Part shown: one piece after another, positions 1 to 12,000 of the stretch | Position numbering within the stretch: position 1 is the first letter of the stretch | Layout: every line of letters starts with the position of its first letter | Assembly: GCF_036711975.1 (NCBI RefSeq) | Contig: NC_091972.1 | Location: 11,723,001-11,787,000, forward strand | From: Onthophagus taurus | Taxonomy: Eukaryota; Arthropoda; Insecta; Coleoptera; Scarabaeidae | Length of the DNA stretch: 64,000 bases | Direction: 5' to 3' | Notes under the pieces: model-generated | Seen by the model: the letters and a program-made list of their open reading frames with translations, nothing else | Told to the model about the DNA's origin: nothing | Databases searched by the model: none | Made by a program: the position numbers and the translations under genes

Positions 1-480
1 TTATAATAGCAAAATTTCCAATTTCAAAATTGTATGATTAATGCGAAATTTTAGGATGAGTTTTGTTTAGTGGGTTCATTTCGAGTTTAATATTTTATGT
101 AATCTTGTTTTGTTCATCATTTATAAAGCTAAGAAAAAAATACCTACAACTAAGAATTAATAAACGCTTTTAAGAATTCCAAGTGCGCTAGATAATTAAG
201 TAAAAAAATACAATATAGGTAATAGTAGAGCGTAATAAGTGTAATTAAATTACTTCTTGTAAATGCGATTTTCACAAGAAGCGATTTCGGTAGTCGTGAG
301 TGACGCATGTAGTGGTCAGCAAATAATAAAAGCGGTCGTACTCGACGTGATCATTTTAGTTTGTAGTTTCCAAGGCAGTCCGGAATATCCTCCTCCACGG
401 CAATACTTATAACAGGAATGAAAACGAATTCGTTAACTTTCGTTTAAGTTCATTTTAAATCGTACAACAGTTTCATAACG
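1..480. other. Upstream region of the CLIP protease
   Basis: AT-rich sequence with no coding signal that I can see. It precedes the first exon of the plus-strand protease and probably holds its promoter and 5' UTR. I do not see a convincing TATA box. Confidence 0.4.
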
Positions 481-3314
481 ATGTTGAACCCGTTGATTTT
501 GGTGTTAAATTTATATTTAGTGAGCTATTTTACAAACGGTAAGTAAAGATATAAGATCAAAGTTTAAATTCTTATTTATTTTTCTGTTATTTGAGATTCG
601 TTTACATTCACTTACAATTTTAATTGTTTTTCTCAGAAAGCGATCTCGGTTGCATATTTTTTTGTTAAATTTATTTAAAGAAGACCATGATATTCTTTGT
701 TAATTTACCTTGTGAATTGATAATTTGATTTCTAAGAAAATGAAGCGAGGGGATTTTTTTTTGGTATAACGTATAGGATTAGCTGTTTAATTTCGAGGAC
801 AACGGATTATATATTTAAATTGTTCCATTTTTTTTTTCGTAAAATTGTTTACTTAAAAAAAATCAACAACATAAAATGCACAGATAGTAAAAAATAACTT
901 CAACCTTGAAGCACAAGAATAATAAAAATAAATAATTCATAACTGCTACTTAGGAAAAAATGAAGTAGTTAAAAAAAAGATCAATAAATTTTCAGATTTT
1001 TTTTGTAAAAAAACATAATTATTCGATAATTTTATTAATTATATACATACGAACTGGAGCCAAGGTCATAAACTTGCAAAAATGTATGTTTAAACTAATT
1101 TATAAACAGTACCATTTCAGATAATCTTTGGGAAATCCGTATTTTTAGAACTCCATCATCGGGGAATCATTATTTTAATCAGAAAGAAAAATATCGAGTT
1201 AAAACAGGTTTTTAAACGGTGTTTCATAAACCTTCTGGTTAATCACGTGTTATGCACTTATCTCCCGATTTACACGAAAGATAGGTTCTGCACAAAACCG
1301 TGTTAATTGAAATCTTGCATTTTGCTAAGTAAAATCGGGTAAAACCAAAAAAAAATACTAAAATGTGCCGAATGTGACGAATTAGGGAGGATCTCGGGTT
1401 GACAAAACTGTCATGAAATCCGTAATTAACAATTGCGTAGGTTTTTTTGCTAAATCTTGATAGACTTCTTCATATTGAAGAAGCATTTACGAAGATTTCG
1501 CTGGAATCGGAGAGCTCGATCAACATTTGTGTCATATTGTATGAAATGATTGCGAATTTTAAAGTTCAGATTGCTCTTCATCTCATTCATTGTTCTCATC
1601 ATGTTTGTTTGTTTCCGGAATTATGTTAATTAAATCATCTTCATTCAGTTCTTCATCAGCTATTATTTCTTCAATATCTGCCTCAGCTAAATCTTCAAAA
1701 CCTTATTCTCCTATGGTATGGCCAACTCAGCGAATATTTACGTTGAATCGGAGAGCTCGTTCAACATTTGTGTCATATTTTATGAAATGGTTGCAAAATT
1801 TTCTTCCCAATTCAAGTCCTACGCTTATGAATCTTCCTGGCGCAGCTGGTTCAGATTGCTCTTCATCTGATTCATTGTCTTCATCATGTTTGTTTGTTTC
1901 ATGAATTATGTTAATTAAATCATCTTCTTTCAGTTTTTTGAAATTTGTCAATTTATAAATCGTGCAAAAGTGAAATCGATAGGTGTATTTAATTTCTCTT
2001 CTTTATTTACTACCTCTTTGTTTTTAGCTGAACAATGTTACACACCAAATCAACAACTAGGAGAATGCGTTGTTATAACACAATGCCAAGAAGTGTTAGA
2101 CGTTTTAGTGAAACGTCCAATTTCAGTTGAAGATACCGAATATCTCAAGAAAGCCGGTTGTGGATTTGAAGGTTTAACGTCAAAAGTGTGTTGCAGTTTA
2201 AGACAACAACCTCCCACATCAACTTCAAATCCAAGAAATTGTAACAAATTCAAACTAAAAAAAAAACACCACAATAAATTTCTTTCATTTTGTTTAGATC
2301 AATCAAATGATGATTTGTTACCCGATACATCAACTTGTGGAGTTGACAATCAAAATAGAATCCTCGGGGGCTCCATAGCCGATTTAGAAGAGTACCCATG
2401 GATGGCTCTCATTGAATATAAAACGAAATCGGGATCGGGATTTTATTGTGGAGGAGTTTTAATTAATGATAGATATGTTTTAACGGCCGCTCATTGCGTT
2501 AAAGGAAAAGATTTACCATCAACGTGGAAATTGTGAGTTAATAAAAAATTTTATTATTCTCCTAATGTTTTGTTAAAATTTTTAGGATAAGTGTTCGATT
2601 AGGTGAATTTAACACCAGTTCGCCCGTTGATTGTGTAACCACTGGAAAACACACAAGATGTTCCCCAGAACCAGTTGATGTCCCAGTTGAACAACAAATT
2701 GCACATGAATCTTATGACCCACAAAGTTTAGACCAATATCATGATATAGCTCTTTTAAGATTAGCGTCTCGCGTTTCATACACAGGTTATTATTAATAAT
2801 ATTAATTAATAACATGAAAATTAAAATTTTCGTTATAGATTTTGTAAGACCAGTTTGTTTGCCAACAATCGAGACTCATCTCAGAAGTTCTTATCAAGAC
2901 GAAATTTTAGATGTCGTTGGTTGGGGTAAAACTGAAAATCGATCCGCTAGTGATGTAAAATTAAAATTAAGGGTACTTAAAAAAAATTCACTCAATACGA
3001 TTAATCCTTACTTTTTATTATATTTTTAGATTCGTGTACAATCAAACGAACAATGCTCTCCGATTTATAGAGCGGCTAGAATAAGTATCTCAGAAGGACA
3101 ATTATGTGCTGGTGGTGCGAAGGGACAAGATTCTTGTAGAGGCGATAGTGGAGGTCCTCTAATGGGTGGTTTATCAAACGGGCCGGTTATAAACACTTAC
3201 GTTTTGGGAGTTGTCTCTTTCGGACCAACACCGTGCGGTATGGAAGGTTGGCCAGGAGTTTATACAAGAGTTAGTAAATACGTCGATTGGATTAAACAAA
3301 AATTACGACCCTAA
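481..3314 (+). CDS. CLIP-domain trypsin-like serine protease (secreted zymogen)
   Basis: Six exons: 481-538, 2028-2240, 2298-2532, 2586-2785, 2839-2972 and 3030-3314. They total 1125 nt, or 374 residues, and the phases agree at every junction. Exon 1 is a signal peptide starting MLNPLILVLNLY. Residues about 22-75 form a CLIP domain with six cysteines, beginning CYTPNQQLGEC and ending VCC. Activation would be at R|ILGG. The triad is His in LTAAHC, Asp in HDIALL and Ser in GDSGGPL. Asp lies six residues before the catalytic Ser (QDSCRGDSGG), which predicts cleavage after Arg or Lys. CLIP proteases act in extracellular cascades such as Toll activation and prophenoloxidase activation; which one this serves cannot be told. 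The 57-nt intron at 2241-2297 is a multiple of three and has no in-frame stop, so retention would add a lysine-rich insert. Intron 1 is 1.5 kb and contains transposon debris. Confidence 0.9.
1447..1951 (-). mobile_element. pogo/Tigger-like transposase tail fragments, two copies
   Basis: In intron 1 of the protease. On the minus strand 1951-1727 reads as an acidic stretch (ESDEEQSEP) followed by ALRFNVNIR, resembling the C-terminal tail of pogo/jerky-type transposases. A second, more decayed copy of the same segment lies at about 1660-1480, sharing EEIIADEELNEDDLINII-like residues. Both are short remnants. The family assignment rests on general similarity only. Confidence 0.35.
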
Positions 3315-3341
3315 AAAATGTATATTAATTTATTATGATTC

Positions 3342-3347
3342 AATAAA
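3342..3347 (+). terminator. Polyadenylation signal of the CLIP protease
   Basis: AATAAA lies 28 bases after the stop codon, a normal spacing for a short insect 3' UTR. Confidence 0.6.
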
Positions 3348-3559
3348 ATAAAGAAATTTTTTTAAATATAATTACCTTATCATTTTTTGTGTATTTTCCA
3401 GTATCTTCATAATGGCTATTATTTGATTGTGCTTTCTTCAATTTTTCTGATACATAGTGTAATTTGATCATCAATATTGCATTGTTACTCAAAGCATCGT
3501 GTTTCATTCATGAACCTGGTCAATGTCCAAATCGCTCTAACTCCGCCTGTGGCATAGCG

Positions 3560-3900
3560 GTGGATTGAGTAGCTCCCGTGTCACTGCCTTAATCTTAGAG
3601 GATCCCTATAACCTCACCTTTGTAGGTACTCTACAAAAGAACAAACGCGAAATCCCTCCTGAAGTGGTAAATCCTAAGAGCAGAGCCATAGGAACAAGCT
3701 TACTCTTAGAGAACCCCAACAGACTCACCATTATAGATACTCTAAAAAAGAACAAATGCGAAATCCTTCCCGAAATGGTAAATTCCAAGGAACAAGCGTG
3801 ATTTGTTTTGATGGACTAAAAGTGGCTTCTTACAAGGCAAAAAGTTCAAAAGTGGTTTTGCTACTATCCTCTTGTCACGAAAAGCTTGTCATCGATCCAA
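3560..3900 (+). mobile_element. Decayed piggyBac-like transposase fragment
   Basis: Translation gives LTFVGTLQKNKREIPPEVV and then, in another frame, FDGLKVASYKAK and VVLLLSSCHEK. These match in order the region after the second catalytic Asp of piggyBac transposases (T.VGT..KNKREIP, FDG...SY.PK, VLLLSS.H). The first motif is present twice, at about 3610 and 3730, suggesting a small internal duplication. No ends or TTAA target site could be assigned. It resembles the canonical piggyBac group more than the element at 12940-15810. Confidence 0.7.
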
Positions 3901-3957
3901 GAAACCTCGGAAATTGCAAAATTCGAAAAAATAGTCAATTATTTTAAAAATTTATTA

Positions 3958-5410
3958 CTCAAAAACTAAAAGCGATTTTTCAAAACAGCTTGTTGCATTA
4001 AAAAGAACATACTTTAATTAATAATTAGTGATATATCCACAAGGATCCTTCAAGAAATGAATTTTATAGCGAATTTTGAAAGTTATCGATGAAAATTGCA
4101 ACATCGAAAATTTGATCAAAACTTCAAATATTATTGTCTCAAAAACTAAAGGTTATTTTTCAAAACGGGTTGGTTTATTGGAAAGAGGACACTTTTATTA
4201 ACACTTTGGGAAATTTTCATACTCATATTCCAAGAAATGGATTTTATACGAATTTTTAAAACTTAATCGGCGGAAATTTCAATATTCGAAAAAATTGTCG
4301 ATTATTTCAAAAATTTATTTCTCAAAAACTAAAAGAGATTTTTCAAAACGGCTTACTGCATTAAAAAGATGATACTTTAATTAATAATTGGTGATATTTC
4401 CACAAGGATCCTTCAAGAAATGAATTTTATAGCGAATTTTGAAAGTTATCGATGAAAATTGCAACATCGAAAATTTTTTGAAAACTTCAAATATTATTAT
4501 CTCAAAAACTAAAGGTTATTTTTCAAAACGTGTTGGTTTATTGGAAAGAGGACACTCTTATTAACACTTTGGGAAATTTTCATACTCATATTCCAAGAAA
4601 TGGATTTTATATGAATTTTTAAAACTTAATCGGCGGAAATTGCAAAATTCGAAAAAATTGTCGATTATTTCAAAAATGTATTTCTCAAAAACTAAAAGCG
4701 ATTTTTCAAAACGGCTTATTGCATTAAAAAGAGGATACTTTAATTAATAATTGGTGATATATCCACAAGGATCCTTCAAGAAATGAATTTTATAGCGAAT
4801 TTTGAAAGTTATCGATGAAAATTGCAACATCGAAAATTTTTTGAAAACTTCAAATATTATTATCTCAAAAACTAAAGGTTATTTTTCAAAACGGGTTGGT
4901 TTATTGGAAAGAGGACACTCTTATTAACACTTTGGGAAATTTTCATACTCGTATTCCAAGAAATGGATTTTATACGAATTTTTAAAACTTAATCGGCGGA
5001 AATTTCAAAATTCGAAGAAATTATCGATTATTTCAAAAATTTATTTCTCAAAAACTAAAAGCGATTTTTCAAAACGGCTTACTGAATTAAAAAGAGGATA
5101 CTTTAATTTATAATTGGTGATATATCCATAAGGATCCTTCAAGAAATGAATTTTATAGCGAATTTTGAAAGTTATCGATGAAAAGTGCAATATCGAAAAT
5201 TTTATTAAAACTTCAAATATTGTTATCTCAAAAACCAAAAGTTATTTTTCAAAACGTGTTGGTTCATTGGAAAGAGGGCACTCTTATTAACGTTTTGGGA
5301 AATTTTCATACTCATATTCCAAGAAATGGATTTTGTACGAATTTTTAAAACTTAATCGGTGGAAATTGCAAAATTCGAAAAATTGTCGATTATTTCAAAA
5401 ATTTATTTCT
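3958..5410. repeat. Satellite array, four units of about 363 bp with a two-part substructure
   Basis: Units begin at about 3958, 4321, 4684 and 5047, each with CTCAAAAACTAAAAG followed by GATTTTTCAAAACGGCTT. Halfway through each unit a related half-unit starts with CTCAAAAACTAAAGG, so the repeat is a dimer of about 180-bp halves. Copies are very similar, indicating recent amplification or homogenisation. Short open frames in this block are by-products. Confidence 0.9.
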
Positions 5411-6028
5411 CTATTTTTTATATCCGGCCAAAGCCAGATATTTGATAACTATCCGGTATCCGACCGGATTTTAAAAAATTGGCCGAATAGTTGCCGGATA
5501 TCCGTTCCACCACTACTTTGGACCAAATGTGTCATCAAATGTCGTACAGCCGCAAGACTAAACGCCTTCGTGAGTATTCTATGGCATTCTGAACATTGTA
5601 CTTGTGAATACATATGTCACTAATGTTGTGAAAAGAGTGTCAAAAACCGGTTTCAAGAAGGAAATATGCCATGCCAACACACTACAGCCTACTTTTAAAA
5701 AATTAATGCCCTCTAAGTCATTCTGAACTCTGCCGGTGGCATGAGGGTGAATCAAAGCAATTCAAAACGTTCGATTCAGATTGAGCTGTAAAAAGAAGGC
5801 AAATATTTCTATTTTTATAGGTTTCAGTGTTATAACATCATCCTCAGGGAACGAGTAATTGTTTGAAAAGTGTATGGTTGTTTTACTAACGCATTTCTTG
5901 AGGATGATTTTGGAACACCGAAACTGGAGAAACACTTTTGCAAACTTTTATATACGAGTGTTATGTTTAGTACTTTATTTATATAAAAAATGCAAGAAAA
6001 TTAAGTATGATCCATTTTCTTTTTAAAT
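5411..6028. repeat. Repeat relics between protease genes, with an inverted hammerhead-like pair
   Basis: 5420-5510 is rich in inverted TATCCGG and CCGGATA words, like the ends of hAT elements (weak). 5821-5847 on the minus strand and 5898-5924 on the plus strand both read CTGAGGATG or TTGAGGATG, then about 11-13 bases, then GAAAC. This is the CUGANGA...GAAA arrangement seen at the ends of Penelope-like elements that carry hammerhead motifs. The two copies are inverted and about 50 bp apart. No gene is seen here. Confidence 0.4.
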
Positions 6029-7147
6029 TTATTGTTCCAAATGATCTAAAATCCAATTCATATAATGAGCAATATTTGTATAAATAGCCGGTTTATTTAA
6101 ATCTCCACACTTCTTAGCTCCGAATGATACAACACCTATTGCAAAATATTTGGGAGGGCTATCGCCGTGACTTTCAACGTGCATTAACGGTCCTCCGGAA
6201 TCGCCGCCACACGAATCTTTACCGCCTTCCCCGCCTGCGCACAACTGGCGAATTCCCGTCATTTCAAAATCTTTTTTATAAGCGGATTTACATGATCTCA
6301 TCCTCAAAATTGGCACGCTAACATATAAAAGTTCATCGCTTGTGTTTGGATTATCAACATCGAACGTTCCCCAACCGGCCACTTCTCCCCATTGACCAAT
6401 ATAATCAGAATTTAATTGCTCTAATTGTGGCAAACAAATCGGTTGAACCCAAGCTAAAACAATTGTGTTCATAGCAAAATTAATTGTTGTTTATGTATGT
6501 GTCTTACGTGAAAGATTTGCTGGTTTATTAAGTTTAATTAAAGCTATATCATTCGCATATTTTGGATTATTATACATAAAATGAAAATTAATTTCAGCGG
6601 GCTGAAATTCTTGTACCTCTTCAGCGCATTCGCCATTTTCACAATCGATTGGTGTGCTTACTACGTGTTCTCCAAGTTGAATACTCGTTCTTTAATAATC
6701 AAAAATGTAATTAAAAAAATTATTTGGGTTGCTTTTTTAAACAGAAATAATTCAATTACAATTTGAATTTAACAGTGTGATTATCTTTTGGACAAACGAT
6801 CGTTGGTAAATCAGTAACGCAATGGGCTGCCGTTCCAACGTACCATTCGTTTATTAAAAAACCGCCGCATCGATACAAAACCGCTTTTGTGCATCCGGGC
6901 ATTGAATAACCAATTCTTGCTAACCAAGGATATTGTCCTAAACGAGCTTTTTCACCACCAATTATTCGATCTGCTTGTGAACTACCACAGTTTTTTGGAA
7001 GATTGGGATAGTTTTTGTGTAGTTCCAAATCGAAAAATGTCCAACCTTAAAAAATTTATAAAATTTTGGTTTAGTAAAATAATTAATTTATAACTTACAA
7101 GAATTAAATAAATCCATCACAAATAAAATCCATAGTAAGTTTTTCAT
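6029..7147 (-). CDS. Trypsin-like S1 serine protease without CLIP domain
   Basis: Four exons on the minus strand: 7147-7099, 7045-6760, 6689-6508 and 6453-6029. They total 942 nt, 313 residues. Exon 1 encodes a short signal peptide (MKNLLWILFVMDLF). A short propeptide of about 30 residues precedes R|IIGG. The triad is His in GTAAHC (Gly instead of the usual Leu before Thr), Asp in NDIALI and Ser in GDSGGPL. Asp six residues before Ser (KDSCGGDSGG) predicts trypsin specificity. The catalytic domain resembles that of CLIP proteases (VQPICLP, WGEVAGWG, two extra cysteines near the DCENGEC loop), but I see no CLIP module upstream. It may have lost the domain or the true first exon may lie elsewhere. 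Confidence 0.87.
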
Positions 7148-7660
7148 GATTGGATTGGAACGAAAAACTGCTTCATTTGGTGGGATCGTTTTGATTGGGA
7201 TAATTGAACAAATTTAATCGTACGAAAGAAACAATGGAGAATAATAAACGAACCCACGCAATTTTACATTACATTTCAGGCAGTTTATATGTTTTAAACA
7301 ATTTTAATTTTCCAGTTGATTTCTTTGAGAAGATAAAGAAGAAATTGTTAATAATTTGTGTGCCTTCAATCGGATCCAATTACCATGGTAACTGTAAACC
7401 TGTTATTTACTAACGCAGAAAAAGCGTATGATATATTACGGATATATTTTTAATGTTTTGAAAATGTTGCAATTGTATCACGAAAATCTGCAATGCAATT
7501 TCCACAAAGATATTCTCTGTGCTAACGTTTAGAATCTTTCTAGTCGCAGTTTCCGGTTTTGGTATGGCAGAGCTTTTCATAGAATGTTTGGTTTTCTTTT
7601 ACAATTCGTTTTCTTCCTCTGGTTATATTCCCATTTACATCCTTTGTTTTCGTTATCTTT
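7148..7660. other. Intergenic region upstream of the minus-strand protease
   Basis: No coding or repeat structure recognised. It presumably includes the protease promoter. Confidence 0.3.
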
Positions 7661-7669
7661 GGTTCTACT

Positions 7670-8095
7670 GGTAAGCCAGTACATGTATTTTGGTCAAACG
7701 GATTCAACTACCATGGGCACCATTTGGAAAACTCAGTTTTGTACTGAAAAACAAAGAAATACCGAAAACAACCTTGACAAGGAAAATTACAGAAATACTT
7801 AGTAACCCAAAAAGCGATGGAACGAGCAATGCTAAGAGTCACTCTGAGAGACAAGATTCAAAATAGCAACATTCGCAGAAGAACAAAAAGATGTTATAAG
7901 TCGAGTCAAGCTGAAGTGGGAATGGGAACAGAAAAAAGGACACAAAGACTAACATTTTGAAAACCACGACCATCTAGAAGAGGTGCGGGAAGATCGCAAA
8001 AGAGGTGGAAAGAACAGAGAGACATCTGAAAGAGGCCTATGTCCAGCAGTGGTTGAATACAGGCTGAGGAAGATGATCCAATGATGTCAAAGTTA
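7670..8095 (+). mobile_element. 3' end of an RTE-type LINE
   Basis: Pieces of the C-terminal part of a non-LTR reverse transcriptase are readable in more than one frame: KLSFVLK-like, then AMERAMLRVTLRDKI, RRRTK, RRGAGR with RWK, and MSSSG near the end. This order (AMERAML.V.LRD.I, then a GR..RW block, then a conserved YVQQW-type tail) is typical of insect RTE elements. The copy is 5'-truncated and has several frame disruptions. It ends near an ATGATCCAATGATG motif like the simple-repeat tails of RTE elements. Confidence 0.75.
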
Positions 8096-8314
8096 TAGCT
8101 CATCATCAAACTTTCCGAGGTAGCGGGAATTTTACCAATTCAAACTTATCCGCATTACCCACCTGATGTAATGGATAAGATTTATAAAAATACGATACAA
8201 AATTATTTCTAAAATGTTTGTAACCTAGTTACCAAATTCATTTTAAACTGATATTTTTATTATAAAAAATCAAAATTTGAAGTAATCAATAAATTTTGAG
8301 ATAAAATCCCAAGT

Positions 8315-8668
8315 ATGGCAGATGAAGAAGAACCAACAGATGCAGAACAAGAGCCAGAACAAGAACAAGAAACTGAGGATGCAGAACCGACACAAGATGA
8401 TACATCAGAGAATGCAGAACCGGCCAGACCTGCACAAGAACGACATTCAAAGTCTTTGTGGGGATTTATAAGTTGGTTGTCAAATCAATTTTCTAAATCA
8501 ACATATAGAAGGGATATTATTTGCGCAACAGGATTGTTCTTGTTGGCTTTAGAAGTTTTCAGGGAGTTACAATGTATCGCTATTCCTTTAATGGTTTACA
8601 TGCCATTTAGGAAAATGAGTAAAATTGTGGAATGCACTATGAACATAATTTGGTCATCATGTAGTTAA
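8315..8668 (+). CDS. Small acidic protein with one hydrophobic segment, unknown function
   Basis: A 117-residue open frame. Residues 1-45 are rich in Glu, Asp, Gln and Thr (MADEEEPTDAEQEPEQEQE). Residues about 70-92 are hydrophobic (DIICATGLFLLALEVF), followed by IAIPLMVYMPF, so a single membrane pass or hairpin is likely. The start codon is preceded by an A/T-rich leader and sits in context AGTATGG. It lies just past the 3' end of MYG1 and converges on it. AATAAA occurs at 8926-8931. I do not recognise the family. The compositional bias and clear division into a polar and a hydrophobic part argue against a random frame, but no homology supports it. Confidence 0.5.
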   Translation: MADEEEPTDAEQEPEQEQETEDAEPTQDDTSENAEPARPAQERHSKSLWGFISWLSNQFSKSTYRRDIICATGLFLLALEVFRELQCIAIPLMVYMPFRKMSKIVECTMNIIWSSCS

Positions 8669-9065
8669 TGAATGAAAAAAGAAAACAACGAATTTATTTT
8701 TAAGTCTATTAAAAGAAATATTACAACATGATTTTTTAAAAGTTTTTGAAACATCTTTATGTCTTAAAAAACTTTTATCAAATCATTTTAAGGTATAATT
8801 TAAATCTAAGCTTCTTTTTGAAAGTTTCAAATCTTTTTTTTTGTACGGTAATTTTTTTCGGCTAATTTAAAAAATTTTAGGTCAACCCAAAAAAAAAAAA
8901 ATAATAAAAATTTTGTCTAAATTTCAATAAAAGTCTTAGATGTAAAGACGTTTCATTTTCTTTCGATTAAAAACTAAACAATCCTAAAAAAGCTACAATA
9001 TTGTCTATTTGGTACTTAAATTAATTTGTTATTTATTTCAGATCTGTTTCGAATTGTCTTTGTTG
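8669..9065. other. Convergent 3' regions
   Basis: Low-complexity A/T-rich sequence between the stop codons of the small membrane-protein ORF and MYG1. No gene is seen. Confidence 0.4.
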
Positions 9066-12000
9066 CTAAATAGGATAGAATCCGGCTTTTATTGTAGCAA
9101 TACCCATTTTTAACGCACCATCTTCCGTATTATTCCCACCTATAAATCCACTGGAATGAACAAAAATACACCCATCAATATTCGCTACTTTCGAAAGTTG
9201 TTCATCTCGTAATCCTCTCCAATCTAAATGTAAAAATAACCTAGAAAAGAAATTAATTAATTTTAAGGCTAAAAAGGGTGGAATAAGTAAAATACCTGCA
9301 AATAAAGCTATCTGGTGCAATGGGAATTGCTTGAATTCGCCACGATCCAGATGCATCCTCGAAAATAACAAACTTAATTTCGCCATCGATTCCCATTTCT
9401 TTTTCCAAAGCCAACAAGTGCATTTGCCAAGGGCACCTTCTTTCTAATTTTATAACTTCTCCACTAGTATGATAATTAAATCGGTTTAAAATTGCTGTTT
9501 TAACAATTTCCCGTCCTGGCCACCAAATTGTAGCTAACTCAACCACTTTTTCAATAAATTCTCTACCCGTTAAGGCCATTGCTTTTAAAAATAGTTCATC
9601 CGACTTTTCTTGTGATGTTGAATTCCATGCGGGATTTAATTTACTAACTCGCGCACTTAAATGAGTACTTATTTTATAAGGTGTAATGCCATCAACCAAA
9701 GGAACTCCATTATCTATTGCGTCTATTTCCTCAATAAACCCATCGTAGACACCCAAATAAAGACATTTTAAACATTCCGTTGTTGCAACAAAATCGATAT
9801 TTTTAAAAATTTCGGATAAAATTTCCATACCATAATGTGCATAAATTAATCCGGCTGAACTCAATCTATAAATTTATGATAAAATATTAATTAACAGTGT
9901 CCAAACCTAATCCAAACATTGCAGATGATACGCTTAGAATATGGAAAGTTAGTTGTAAGATTTGGACCAACAAATGAAGAAACCACAAGAAGATAATACA
10001 CCTTGGAAAATGTAAAGATTACTATTTAAATTGTGGAATTTTTAATGACGCTACAGGAAAGAAGAGAAATGGTCGCCAAAGGCTTGAATTACGCAATTGC
10101 TTCAAGAGGGTTCCGAAAAAGAAATCATCTGCGAAGTGGAAGCTATTTGCAGAATATTTGCGATAAAAGCAGAGGAAATTCGATAAAATGTAGCAAGAGT
10201 ACTTAAATCAGCGAAGCCACCAAAATCAAACACGGAACCACGGTCGATCAGAGAAAAAATAGACATCATAGTCTTAGAGCAAACAAAAGGAATGCCACGG
10301 CGGTATGGACAACGAAGGAATACGACGACAAGATGACGAGCCTCTTAACCTCACCTATAAGAAAATCAACCCAACCCAACGGAGAAGATTATAAGAAAAA
10401 TGAAAGAATTGGTGAAATCTACAGAAATTACAGCAAAACAACAGAGTTGTTATTGTTAGTGTCATAAATTCTCCTACTTACTAGTTGGCGAAGCCTTTGG
10501 CCAAGATTCTGTCTCCTACAAGTAAAACAAAATCATAAGTCAGAGATTGTATGCATTTTGTGAAATCAATCAAAACAATGAAGTTACATCCCTAAGGTAG
10601 TTTTGAAGTGAAACCTCCAGTTAGCAAAGTACCACTCAAAGATACTATGGATGGTCTTCGCCAGAACCTCAATCCGGAAGGTTTACTGAAGTACATTTCA
10701 GTGCTAGTGGAGTACTGCTTATCATCGACATATTTTAGCTGGAAGGGAGAATTCTACGATCAATACAAAGGGGCTCACTTTTGCCACTGGTAATCGCCAA
10801 TCGTTTTCGAACTCGCTGGAATAATATATTGAATGCAATGTATTGAGTGATACTTCAATGCTGAATTCATTGCAAACATGGTTCTTTGTGCAAATACTGC
10901 GTCCATCGCGCAATTTTTATTGTCATTGTTCATTGCTTATTATTATTATAATTATTAATGCAAAATTCTGTTAACACCACTGTTTCAGAAATACAACTTT
11001 TTTGTTGAGTAGCAAGATTATTGGACTATTAGGTGTGCCAACAATAAAACATTCAGAGACAATATACAAGTGAGTGGCAACTACGTAGACTAGAAATCGT
11101 CACATTGAGATACGTTCTTTGACAGCTTTAATTCATATTTCACCTCTGATATAAGAATTACCATTGGTTGGTCTTCCTGTTCCAGAATGTTTGGTTTAGT
11201 TAGAGTTATTTTTTTATTCTTTTGTGCATGTTGAAACGATCATATTTATTATTGAAATTGTTTCTATCCATTTTCACCATGTAATCATTAAATAAAGTAT
11301 ATGTCGCAGGCAAATGGTCATTTCAGGTAAATAGATTTTGCCTAGTCAGATACTGTCTGCCTAGGTAAACAGTAGTTCGTTACAGTTTTATAATTAAACG
11401 TCTAGGCAAATACTGTTGGACAAGAGAAATAGTATCTGTCTAAGCTTGTTTTAGGCAAATACTATTTTTTTGGATACAACAATGCAATATATGCATAACA
11501 GTTTCATATACTTTTATTAAGTTTAATAAAAATACAAATAAACGATTTATTTCTTGAAGACTTAAATACTAAATACAAAAATTTACTTGTTTTGACAATT
11601 GTTGCTGGAATGGCATCTATTATTGCACATCATCTTATTTTTTTATACTGCACTGAAATTTCGAAGGCTGGCACTGGCATTTTGATATCCTTTGTCCAGA
11701 AAACAGTGACTGTGAAGTGCAGGCCTCTTCAAAAAATAAAGCATTCTTGGGGTTGGGTTGGTTTAAAGAGCTATTTGCCTGAAAATATTTTAGCCATATG
11801 CTATTTGCCTAGCAAAGTAGAATTTAGACTGAAATAAATGGAATAAAACTATTTGCCTGGACAGATAGTATCTGACTAGGAAAAAGCTATTTAACTGAAA
11901 CAACCATTTAAAAACGATTTATACTGAGGTGACCAATTTATTTATTTATTTGTCTAAACCTGATTTCAGATCTTGCCCTTCTTTAGTAGACCGTCATATT

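Noticed and set aside
5041-5623. Open frames in and after the 363-bp satellite
   Set aside because: They follow the repeat sequence and are broken in neighbouring units; no protein signature.
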